Assembly: GCA_021789895.1 (NCBI GenBank)
Contig: JAJYIU010000020.1
Coordinates: 1 to 64,000, forward strand
Length of the DNA stretch: 64,000 bases
Reading direction: 5' to 3'
From: Acidobacteriota bacterium
GTDB taxonomy: Bacteria; Acidobacteriota; Terriglobia; Terriglobales; SCQP01
A program made the position numbers and the translations under genes. Positions 36,532 to 44,377 of this stretch are shown here, one piece after another. Under the pieces are notes generated by a model. It made no database searches. It had not been told where the DNA came from and saw only the letters and a list, made by a program, of their open reading frames with translations. Position 1 is the first letter of the stretch; every line of letters begins with the position of its first letter.

Positions 36532-38772
36532 CTACGGGCGGGGCGCGGGAATGGAGACCAGTACCTTGGCCGAGTTCATATTGCCCGCGGCATCTTCGAT
36601 GCGCAACATCAGCAGATGCTCTCCCGGAGAAAGCTGCCGCGCGCGAACGGTAAAGGTTTCGCGGCGCGAATCGATAATGCCGTCATCGGAATAAAGCAGC
36701 CGCCAGGGTCCACCGTCCACCGAATCGGCAGCGCGCACCAGCACCGTTCCGGGATCGTCCGCGGCGAAGCGGGCCACCGCCTCGCCCGGGCGGGGCTGGC
36801 TGGTGGAGAGCAGGCGCAGGCTGGGAGCGGCGGTATCCAGCGTAGCCAGCGGGCTGACCGCTTCGGCGCGCTTTACGAACCGGGGCGGATTGGAAGGCCC
36901 ATCGCTGGCCACCAGCTTGAAGCGATACACGCCGTCCGGCAGGCGGCGGTTATCAATCATCAGCCGGGAGGCGCTCAAATCACCGCGCAGCAGCTTCCAG
37001 TCGGATTCTCCCTCGGCCTGAAAATAGACGCTGTAGCGCAGCCGGTCGCCGTCGGGGTCATTCGCTTTCCAGCTCAGCTCGATGCCGTGCACATGCGCCG
37101 GCGCATGCGCCGGCGGCGGCGCCATGGACGGCAGCGGAGGCAGCAGCGGCCGGGCGGCGGCTTCGGAAGATACCGCAGAGCGGACATGAAACCAATGAAT
37201 CTCCGGACTGAGATTCACCGGCAGATAGGGGATGACGACTTCGTCCAGGTAAGGCGAGCCGGAGGGCGAGCCCTGAAAGACGGCCTTCCACTGGATATAA
37301 CGCGCCGCCGGGCTGGGAATGCGTTGCCCGAGCGGCACCACCTGCCAGGGGCTCCAGGTCTGATCGGGGCGGGGAGAGTTGCCGCTGCGGGTCCAGAGCC
37401 GCAGGCGGGTGTGCGGCGCCAACTGGCCGCGCCATTGCAAATCGCCCCAGTGGGAAATCACGCGGGTATCTTTGACCGGGGAAACGAACCAGCCACTGGC
37501 GGAAGCGCTGCCGCCCAGGCGATAGAGATCGCCGCGGTTGGCGGTGGTCGCCAGCACATAAGGGCCGGCGCGCAGCAGGCGGGTGGTTTCTTCCTGATTG
37601 GTTTGCGCCAGGATGGTGGTTTGGCGGTTGGGGCCCAGGCGATAAATCCGGCCATTGTGGTCGGTCGAGACCAGCAGCCCCTGGGCGGTAGGCAAGACGT
37701 CATCGGCATCCTGCGAGGTCGAACTCCAGAGCGTATCCACGGCCTGGTTGGGCGCGATGCGATACACCGCGCTGCGCATGCCGGCCAGATGCGGCACCGG
37801 AGAGAACTCGGGTGAAACCGGCGCTGGCGCTTTCTGGCCGGACGCCGGCGGAACGGCGGGCTTGGGCGTCAGGCCGGAGCCGCTGGAGGCGGTAATGGTC
37901 ATCGCCATCGGCGCGGCCAGGCCACCGGCCAGGACCGGCTCGACCGGAGGCGGATGCACCAACAAGGGCGCCGGCGCGCCTTGCGCGGTGGCGTAAATGG
38001 AGCCATCCGGGGCCAGCGCCAGACGATGGATTTCCTCAAGGGGCGAGTTATAGAGCACGAAGGCCTGGCCGGCAGGGGTAATCCGGTAAATCAATCCATT
38101 CGGTTCCGAGCCGGCCAGCAGATCGCCATTGGGCGCGGCGGCCAGCGCCATGACCTGCGCCTGCCGGGTATCGAAGAATTTTTCGCCTTGTTGCGCCGCG
38201 GTGACGCGATAAATCTTGCCGCGGTCGCCGGTGCCGACGTAGAGCGCCTTGCCGGAAAACGCCAGGGCCCAGATATAACGCTCATGCGGATCGAAATAAA
38301 CCGAGGCATGGCCGCCGGGAGTGATGCGATACACCTTGCCATTGGGCGAAGTGCCGGCGTAGAGATTACCGCCGGGGCCGAGGGCGAGGGCGAAGACTTC
38401 CGGCTGCGGGGCGCTGAACAGCAGCGCCCGGCGCGGCGGCACCGGATGCGCGCCGGCCAGATCGGCGGGGGTCAGGCGGTAGATGCGGCCTTCGTGCCCG
38501 GTGCCGAGGTAAATGCTGCCATGCGGGCCGGCGGCCACGCTCCAGATCAGCGCTTGCTGGGTGTGAAACACCAGGCGCAGATCGGGCGCCAGCCGCAGGC
38601 GGCCTTCGCGGCTGAGCGAGAGCCCATGCATCGAGCCGTGGGAAAACTGGCGAAAGCTGGCGGTGCGCCAGAAGACGGTATTGACGGCGGCAATCGGCAA
38701 AGCGCCGGCCAGCAGGAGCCCGGCGGCCAGCCACCAGCGCCGGAGATGCAAACCACGGGGGATAGGCTTCAT
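36532..38772 (-). CDS. Secreted beta-propeller protein with C-terminal Fn3-like region
   Basis: 746 residues with a signal peptide or anchor (RRWWLAAGLLLAGALPIAA). Residues about 70-430 hold repeated propeller blades: IWSVAAGPHGSIYLGTGHEGRIYRL, VFALALGPGGNLYAGTSPNGKVYRI, IWALAFSGKALYVGTGDRGKIYRV, VMALAAAPNGDLLAGSEPNGLIYRI. The C-terminal part contains a Fn3-like pattern (LSWKANDPDGDRLRYSVYFQAEGESDWKLLR, then YRFKLVASDGPSNPP) and an Ig-like ending. Such proteins usually bind carbohydrate or protein partners outside the inner membrane. It starts 31 bp after the S55 gene stop, so the two are likely co-expressed. Confidence 0.72.
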   Translation of the reverse strand: MKPIPRGLHLRRWWLAAGLLLAGALPIAAVNTVFWRTASFRQFSHGSMHGLSLSREGRLRLAPDLRLVFHTQQALIWSVAAGPHGSIYLGTGHEGRIYRLTPADLAGAHPVPPRRALLFSAPQPEVFALALGPGGNLYAGTSPNGKVYRITPGGHASVYFDPHERYIWALAFSGKALYVGTGDRGKIYRVTAAQQGEKFFDTRQAQVMALAAAPNGDLLAGSEPNGLIYRITPAGQAFVLYNSPLEEIHRLALAPDGSIYATAQGAPAPLLVHPPPVEPVLAGGLAAPMAMTITASSGSGLTPKPAVPPASGQKAPAPVSPEFSPVPHLAGMRSAVYRIAPNQAVDTLWSSTSQDADDVLPTAQGLLVSTDHNGRIYRLGPNRQTTILAQTNQEETTRLLRAGPYVLATTANRGDLYRLGGSASASGWFVSPVKDTRVISHWGDLQWRGQLAPHTRLRLWTRSGNSPRPDQTWSPWQVVPLGQRIPSPAARYIQWKAVFQGSPSGSPYLDEVVIPYLPVNLSPEIHWFHVRSAVSSEAAARPLLPPLPSMAPPPAHAPAHVHGIELSWKANDPDGDRLRYSVYFQAEGESDWKLLRGDLSASRLMIDNRRLPDGVYRFKLVASDGPSNPPRFVKRAEAVSPLATLDTAAPSLRLLSTSQPRPGEAVARFAADDPGTVLVRAADSVDGGPWRLLYSDDGIIDSRRETFTVRARQLSPGEHLLMLRIEDAAGNMNSAKVLVSIPAPRP

Positions 38773-38803
38773 GTAGCTACTCCGCGCCTCCAGCGGGAGG
38801 CGC

Positions 38804-40591
38804 TTAATTCTTCACCGTGAGCGCGACCATCTGGCGGCCGGAAACCGCAAACGGCAGCGGCCGGCTGTGATAGCGCAGCAAAGTGGACATCGGCTGGCTG
38901 CGCAGATCGCCGCCGAGCGCGTCGGGCGCGGTCAGGATGCGGGTCAGCGAGGGCGGCGCCATGGGAAATTCCACCCCCTGCAAGCGATAGCTGGCCCCGG
39001 GCTGAAGCACGCGCACATAGATTCGATTATTGCGGTGCACGCGATTCAAGTGCGCCACCAGCTGCGAAAGGCTGCGGGGCGGCGGTTGCGAGACCAGCAG
39101 CCCGCCGAGCGCGGCGATGCCGCTGCCCCCGCCGACGACGATATGCAGGGGCCCGGGAGCCACGCTGTACGGCAGGCGCAAATGAATCGGCAGGCGCAAT
39201 TGCTCGCCGCCGCTGGCGCGCAGCACGGCCGTCAACTGCAGTTGCGACCCGGGCTGCACTTGCAGACGGTTGCTCCAGACCTGCACCAGTTGCGCCGTGC
39301 GCTGGCGGTCGGAGGAACGCACATCGAGCGAGATGCCCTGCACGCGCAGGCCGGAGAGCTGGCTGGCGTACAACTCGGCCAACGGCGCCGCCACGGCCAG
39401 CGAAGCCTGGCCGGGAATATTCATCTCGCCGGAATACAAATTATCAATCCGCACCGGCGGGCTGCCCGCCAGGCGGATGGTCCCATGCACGGACAGGGTG
39501 GAAGGGCCGAGGGCGCGCTGGGTGGCGCTCAAGGTGGCGAGCACGCCCATGTTGGCCAGCAAGGGCGTCAGGAAGGGGTGGTCCACGACTTCAAAACGAT
39601 AGCGCTGCACTTCCCCGTCGGGGCTATGCACCAGGATCGAAACCGGGACCATCGGCGCCTGGCCGCCCAGCCGGCCATAGATGCCTTGGCTGCGATCCTG
39701 ATGGATGATGCCCAGTTGCGCGCCGGGGACGTCGATCTTGAACGAACTCATGTAGCCGGGCATGACCGCGATGACGTGGGCGCGGCTAAAGGGGAAATCG
39801 GTCGCGCCGGCGGAAAGAAAACGATGGCCGCAGGCGAACACCTGCCCGGCGTGCACATAGGTCACGGTGCAGTCGGCCGATACGCCGAGATCGCCGCGCA
39901 TCAACTGCACGCTGATCATTTCCCCCGGCTGCAAATGCGCCTGGGCCGGCGGCACCGGCGGCGCCGCGCTGCCGCCGCTCGAGCCGCCCAGCATGGGCAT
40001 CAGGTGCAAAGCGCGGAACTGCGGCATGAAGTACTGGAGGTCGCTGGCGGAAAACCCCGAGAGCATCAAGGCGGTGGTCGCTTGCGGCAGGCGCGGGGCG
40101 GCAAATGCATCGGCCGGTGGGGCGGCCGCTTCGGGCGAGAGCAGCGCATACAGCCGGCGCGCATCCACGCCCGGCGCCGGCGCTTGCCGGCGCGCCTGGC
40201 TGAGCATCTGCCCGATCGGGGTAATGCCGGCGATGGCTTGCCGGGCGAAGGGATAGCCCAGGGCGACCGCGCCGGCTAACTTGCCGTCCAGATACACCGG
40301 GCTGCCGCTCATGCCCTCGATGACGCCGGTCTGGGCCAGCGGCCCGCCGCTCAGTTTGGCCCAGATCACCGCCTGGCGCGGGCCCATATTGCGCACTACG
40401 CCCAGAATCCGCACCTGGAACCGCTGCGGGGTGTTTCCGGAGAAGACGGTGACCCCATAGCCGACCATGCCCGGGCGAACACGAGCCAGCGGAAAAAATT
40501 GACCGGCGGCGCCGGACGGCGGAAGGTTGTTTTGGCCCCAGGCCGCCGGAACGGCCACAAACAGCAAGATGAGAAAGTAGAAGCGACGCAT
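38804..40591 (-). CDS. SpoIVB-type peptidase S55 domain protein
   Basis: 595 residues with a signal peptide (FYFLILLFVAVPAAWGQ). The peptidase motif is TGVIEGMSGSPVYLDGKLAGAV, with the putative nucleophile Ser95 as in the GMSGSP of B. subtilis SpoIVB. A His follows in VFACGHRFLSAG (His256), similar to the 'GH' motif of the family. No His precedes Ser95, so the order of the motifs is Ser then His, unlike SpoIVB (His then Ser). Residues 260-450 contain further beta-rich segments. SpoIVB is a signalling protease. What this one cuts is unknown. It lies downstream of an S41-family pseudopeptidase (104 bp) and upstream of the propeller gene (31 bp). ATG 40591 is preferred to TTG 40603. Confidence 0.85.
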   Translation of the reverse strand: MRRFYFLILLFVAVPAAWGQNNLPPSGAAGQFFPLARVRPGMVGYGVTVFSGNTPQRFQVRILGVVRNMGPRQAVIWAKLSGGPLAQTGVIEGMSGSPVYLDGKLAGAVALGYPFARQAIAGITPIGQMLSQARRQAPAPGVDARRLYALLSPEAAAPPADAFAAPRLPQATTALMLSGFSASDLQYFMPQFRALHLMPMLGGSSGGSAAPPVPPAQAHLQPGEMISVQLMRGDLGVSADCTVTYVHAGQVFACGHRFLSAGATDFPFSRAHVIAVMPGYMSSFKIDVPGAQLGIIHQDRSQGIYGRLGGQAPMVPVSILVHSPDGEVQRYRFEVVDHPFLTPLLANMGVLATLSATQRALGPSTLSVHGTIRLAGSPPVRIDNLYSGEMNIPGQASLAVAAPLAELYASQLSGLRVQGISLDVRSSDRQRTAQLVQVWSNRLQVQPGSQLQLTAVLRASGGEQLRLPIHLRLPYSVAPGPLHIVVGGGSGIAALGGLLVSQPPPRSLSQLVAHLNRVHRNNRIYVRVLQPGASYRLQGVEFPMAPPSLTRILTAPDALGGDLRSQPMSTLLRYHSRPLPFAVSGRQMVALTVKN

Positions 40592-40695
40592 GCGAACCAG
40601 CAAGGCTGGATGTAGGAAATTGAGAACAGTTTAAAAGCAGTTCGGGCCGCGGTCAAGGCATTCCGCAGCCGCCAACGCGATGGCGGCCGGCGCGG

Positions 40696-41916
40696 CTAAG
40701 CCGGCGCGGCGAGGGCCTGCGGCAAGGGGTTCGCGCCCAAGACCTGCAGGGCTCGATTCAATTGCAGGTCCTGTTTGGGAGGCAACACGCCGAGCGGAGG
40801 CACATCCGCGTCGGGCAGCGCGCCGGGGAACCGGACCTGTTCGATATTGGGAGTGATGGCGGAGTCTTCGATCGCCTGATGCGCGGGCGTATAGTACTTC
40901 GCCACGGTCAGCAACACGGCCGTGCCGTCGCCGAGCGGGAATAACTTCTGCACGGCGCCCTCGCCGAAGGTCTTGTCACCCACGACGCTGCCACGATGAT
41001 TATCGAGAATGGCCGCGGCCAGCACTTCGGCCGGCCCGGCAGTGCCGGCGTTCACCAATACGGCCATCGGCAGCGAAGGCCAGCGGGCGCGGGCCGGCTG
41101 CGCCTCGACCAACTGGCGGGCATAGGTGCGGCCCTCGAGCGAGGTGATCATACCCTGGCGCAGGAACAGATTGGCGGCGGCTTCGGCGGCTTGATAGCTG
41201 CCGCTGCCGCAGCCGCGCAGATCCAGCACCAATTTTTTGGCGCCCTGCTGGACCAGGGCGGACAGATGCGCGGCCAGCGACGGCACCCGGCCGGAGTCGA
41301 GATCGGGCAGGCGCAAATAGGCGACCCGGCTGTCGAGCAGCTGCGCCTGCAGAGGCGTGTGGGGGAGCACCACCCGCTGCAGCGTCAGATTCCGCGGCTG
41401 CGTGTGGCGCATGAAAATCGCGCGCACTTGCACCGTGCTATCCGGAGCGCCGAGCAACAGGCGGCGGATGGCAAACAGTGACAACATGCTGGTGCGCTGG
41501 CCAGCGATGAGCTCCAGCAGATCGCCGCGGCGCAATCCCGCCTGATAGGCCGGACTGCCCGCCACGACATCCACGATGACGGCCTCGCCGCGCTTGGAAA
41601 CGACCAGGCCGGTCGAACCGCGGGGAGCGGGCTCGGCCAGGGCGGCGCGATAGGCGCGGTACTGCGAGGCGGTGAGATAGCTGGAACCGGCATCGAGCGA
41701 ATCCAGTAAACCATGCAGCGAGCCGTTGGCCACGGCGTGCAGGTTGGGCGCGGTGACATAATCGCGCTGGATGTAGGACAGCACTTGCGCATAGACGCCC
41801 AGTTGGGCATACGGCCGCGATTGACCGTCGCCGCCGGTCATGGCCATGCCGGCGACGATAAAGCCGGCCAGCAATAAAGAAATCACCCAAACCCACCAAG
41901 CGGAGCGATGACGCAT
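40696..41916 (-). CDS. S41 (CtpA-like) family protein with both catalytic residues replaced
   Basis: 406 residues: an N-terminal TM anchor (VWVISLLLAGFIVAGMAM), the helical S41 N-domain (VLSYIQRDYV...LLDSLDAGSSYLTASQY), a PDZ domain (about 100-165; VVAGSPAYQAGLRRGDLLELIAGQ) and the S41 core (VAYLRLPDLDSG, KKLVLDLRGCGSGSY). In CtpA enzymes the catalytic dyad is Ser in 'GTASASE' and Lys in 'FGKG', 25 residues apart. Here the sites read GTAGPAE (Gly294) and FGEG (Glu319), exactly 25 apart, so both are lost while the fold motifs remain. It is probably a binding or scaffold protein rather than a protease. It is the first gene of a minus-strand run with the S55 gene, divergent from dnaA. Confidence 0.88.
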   Translation of the reverse strand: MRHRSAWWVWVISLLLAGFIVAGMAMTGGDGQSRPYAQLGVYAQVLSYIQRDYVTAPNLHAVANGSLHGLLDSLDAGSSYLTASQYRAYRAALAEPAPRGSTGLVVSKRGEAVIVDVVAGSPAYQAGLRRGDLLELIAGQRTSMLSLFAIRRLLLGAPDSTVQVRAIFMRHTQPRNLTLQRVVLPHTPLQAQLLDSRVAYLRLPDLDSGRVPSLAAHLSALVQQGAKKLVLDLRGCGSGSYQAAEAAANLFLRQGMITSLEGRTYARQLVEAQPARARWPSLPMAVLVNAGTAGPAEVLAAAILDNHRGSVVGDKTFGEGAVQKLFPLGDGTAVLLTVAKYYTPAHQAIEDSAITPNIEQVRFPGALPDADVPPLGVLPPKQDLQLNRALQVLGANPLPQALAAPA

Positions 41917-42375
41917 AGTTATATCGAACCCCCGCGCGGCTTCAGCCGCACTGCGAATGATTCAATTATAATCCGGCGGCGCCGGCCGGAATGGCCCGCC
42001 CGGATGATTCATGAATTCTATGGCCGGCGCGCGGGCAAAATCCGGCCCGCACAGGCCGGGCAGCGGCGGGGAGCGCGAGACGGCATACTTTTTCAGACTG
42101 CCGTCCATTCGAATCCGGGCCGGCACAGCCGCGTAATCACGGCCACTTACCAATTGAACAACCATCTGCGAGGCGCACGATTGCTGAGGCGGAGCGATCC
42201 CGATTCGCGTATTGCTTGAGGGTTGGGCAGACAATTGACTGTCAGCGCGACGCGCGCGGCGAAGAAAATTTTTCGGCTTGCAAAATTTTGTCCGGGACGG
42301 TACAAACATACCTCGTCGTTAATTTTTGAAAGTGAGTGGATGCGAGGGTTCCCCCCTTCCCGCCAAAGTTTGCAT
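41917..42375. other. Intergenic region between the S41 gene and dnaA
   Basis: About 460 bp with divergent promoters expected. It holds the promoter-like pair at 42278-42306 before dnaA. I searched by eye for TTATCCACA-type DnaA boxes and found no cluster, so an origin here is not supported by reading alone. Confidence 0.45.
42278..42306 (+). promoter_or_regulatory. Candidate sigma-70-type promoter of dnaA
   Basis: TTGCAA (42278-42283) and TACAAA (42301-42306) are separated by 17 bases. Each matches four of six consensus positions. It lies 69 bp before the dnaA start used here. Confidence 0.4.
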
Positions 42376-43716
42376 ATGAACGCGGCGAGCGCGAAGACCG
42401 AGATGATCTGGGACGCCATTCTGAGCGAAGTTCGAAAAAAGGCCAATGCGCACAGTTTCGAAGTCTGGCTGCGGCCGACGCGGCAGCAGCGGCTGGACCA
42501 GGGCACCCTGTATGTGGCCGTGCCCAACGCGGATTTCGAACGGGTGCGGGAAAAGTTCGGGCCGCAAATCGAGCAGGCGATCGTGCGCCTGTCGCTGGGC
42601 GGCGAAGTGCAGCACATCAAATTCGTGCCCCCGACGGTCTCCGCGCCGGTGCAGGAGCGGCTGGATTTCGATTCAATCGCCAACCGGCTGAACCCCCGCT
42701 ACCGTTTTGCCACTTTCGTGGTGGGCAGTTCCAACCAGTTTGCCCACGCCGCCGCGCAGGCGGTGAGCGAGCGCCCCGGCAAAGCCTACAACCCGCTGTT
42801 TCTCTACGGCGGAGTGGGAATGGGCAAAACCCACCTGATGCAGGCGATCGGCCACCGCGCGCATGAGCTGTATCCGCACCTGCGCGTCGAATATGTCACC
42901 GCCGAGAAATTCACCAATGAGTTCCTGGCGGCGCTGCGGGGCGAGCGGGTCGCCGCTTTCAGCGACCGCTACCGATCGAACGACGTGCTGCTGATTGACG
43001 ACATCCAGTTCATCGCCAACAAGGAACGCACGCAGGAAGAGTTTTTTCACACCTTCAACACCCTGCACTCGTCGCAGAAACAACTGGTGATTTCCAGCGA
43101 CCGCTCGCCGCGCGACCTGACCCAACTGGAAGAACGCATGCGCTCGCGCTTCGAATCCGGCCTGATTGCCGACCTGCAGCCGCCCGACCTGGAAACGCGC
43201 ATCAATATTCTGCTGCAGAAGGCGCAAATGGAGCGGGAGGGCGCGCCTTATATGCCGGAGCTGCCGGCCGAGGTGGCGGAATTCATCGCCAGCCGGATCA
43301 AGAGCAACGTACGCGAGCTGGAGGGCGCACTGGTGCGCCTCTTGGCCTACTGTTCGCTGAAAGGCATGCACGTCACGGTCAGCAGCGCGCAGGAGGCGCT
43401 GCGGCACCTGTTCGACCAGCAGCAACGCAAGGTGGATATCGAGCTGATCGCCAAGGCGGTGGCGGAAGCCTTTGGGATGCGGGTTTCGGAGCTGAAGGCG
43501 CGCAACAATTCCAAGCCCATCGTCTATCCGCGCCAGATCGCGATGTATTTAGCCAAACAAATGACCCAGGCCAGCCTGCCGGAAATCGCGCGGTATTACG
43601 GCGGAAAGCATCACTCGACGGTCATCCATTCGATTCGCAAGATTGAACAGGAACGGCACCAGAACGCGGACCTGCAGCGCACGCTGGACCGGCTGGGCGA
43701 CCAGCTCAACGGCTAG
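42376..43716 (+). CDS. dnaA: Chromosomal replication initiator DnaA
   Basis: 446 residues, normal length. Domain I is MIWDAILSEVRKKANAHSFEVWLRPT, followed by a short linker. The AAA+ domain has FVVGSSNQFAHAAAQAVSERPGKAYNPLFLYGGVGMGKTHL (Walker A), VLLIDDIQFIANKERTQEEFFHTFN (Walker B) and SDRSPRDLTQLEERMRSRFESGL. Domain IV has VYPRQIAMYLAKQMTQASLPEIARYYGGKHHSTVIHSIRKI, the DnaA-box binding signature. The ATG at 42376 starts the usual domain I; in-frame starts at 42223 or 42340 would add unrelated residues. dnaN is not next to it. Confidence 0.96.
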   Translation: MNAASAKTEMIWDAILSEVRKKANAHSFEVWLRPTRQQRLDQGTLYVAVPNADFERVREKFGPQIEQAIVRLSLGGEVQHIKFVPPTVSAPVQERLDFDSIANRLNPRYRFATFVVGSSNQFAHAAAQAVSERPGKAYNPLFLYGGVGMGKTHLMQAIGHRAHELYPHLRVEYVTAEKFTNEFLAALRGERVAAFSDRYRSNDVLLIDDIQFIANKERTQEEFFHTFNTLHSSQKQLVISSDRSPRDLTQLEERMRSRFESGLIADLQPPDLETRINILLQKAQMEREGAPYMPELPAEVAEFIASRIKSNVRELEGALVRLLAYCSLKGMHVTVSSAQEALRHLFDQQQRKVDIELIAKAVAEAFGMRVSELKARNNSKPIVYPRQIAMYLAKQMTQASLPEIARYYGGKHHSTVIHSIRKIEQERHQNADLQRTLDRLGDQLNG

Positions 43717-43720
43717 CGGC

Positions 43721-44377
43721 TCAAGCAATTTTGATAATTTTATTTTTAATGGCGTACTGCACCAGTTGCGCCTTGTTGTGAATATCGAGTTTGCGCATGA
43801 GATTGAATTTATGCGCCTCGATGGTCTTAACGCTGAGGCCCAGGCGGGCGGCGATTTCCTTGACCGAGAGCCCTTCGGCGAGCAACTTCAGGGTTTCCCG
43901 CTCGCGCGGGGTGAGCATTTCCAGGCGGGGCTTGAAGCGGTCTTCGGGGGCGCGGGTGCGCAGGTCTTCAACGAATTTGGAGAGCACGCGCGGGCTCATG
44001 TATTTGCCGCCGCGGCGGATTTCGCGGATGGCGGCGATGAGTTGTTCGGCAGGCGTATCCTTGAGCACGTAGCCGGAAGCGCCGACTTCGAGGCATTGCG
44101 CCAGGTAGTCCTCGTCGTCATACATGGTGAGGAAAAGGACTTTTACGGCGGGCTGATTTTTGCGGATCCGGCGCACCGCCTCGAAGCTGGCCAGGCCGGG
44201 CATACCGATATCCATCAGCACCATATCGGGCTGCAGTTCCTGGGCGCGGCGCACCGCTTCCTCGCCCTCGCGGGCTTCGCCCGCCACTTCCAAGTCAAGT
44301 TCGCTTTCCAACAGATGGCGCAGCCCCTGGCGGAAAAGCATGTGATCGTCGGTGATCAGGATGCGGTATTTGGGCAT
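43721..44377 (-). CDS. NarL/LuxR-family response regulator
   Basis: 218 residues: a receiver domain with ILITDDHMLFRQGLRHLL, phosphoacceptor Asp56 (MVLMDIGMPG), FLTMYDDE and Lys about 106 (YVLKDTPAEQL). A LuxR-type HTH follows at about 150-210 (LTPRERETLKLLAEGLSVKEIAARLGLSVKTIEAHKFNLMRKL). It is a DNA-binding transcription regulator. It overlaps its kinase gene by 22 bp on the same strand and converges with dnaA (4 bp between stop codons). Targets are unknown. Confidence 0.95.
   Translation of the reverse strand: MPKYRILITDDHMLFRQGLRHLLESELDLEVAGEAREGEEAVRRAQELQPDMVLMDIGMPGLASFEAVRRIRKNQPAVKVLFLTMYDDEDYLAQCLEVGASGYVLKDTPAEQLIAAIREIRRGGKYMSPRVLSKFVEDLRTRAPEDRFKPRLEMLTPRERETLKLLAEGLSVKEIAARLGLSVKTIEAHKFNLMRKLDIHNKAQLVQYAIKNKIIKIA

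Noticed and set aside
34908-36653. 581-codon plus-strand open frame opposite dnaB
   Set aside because: Shadow of dnaB; repetitive Gly/Ala/His/Gln composition and no motif.
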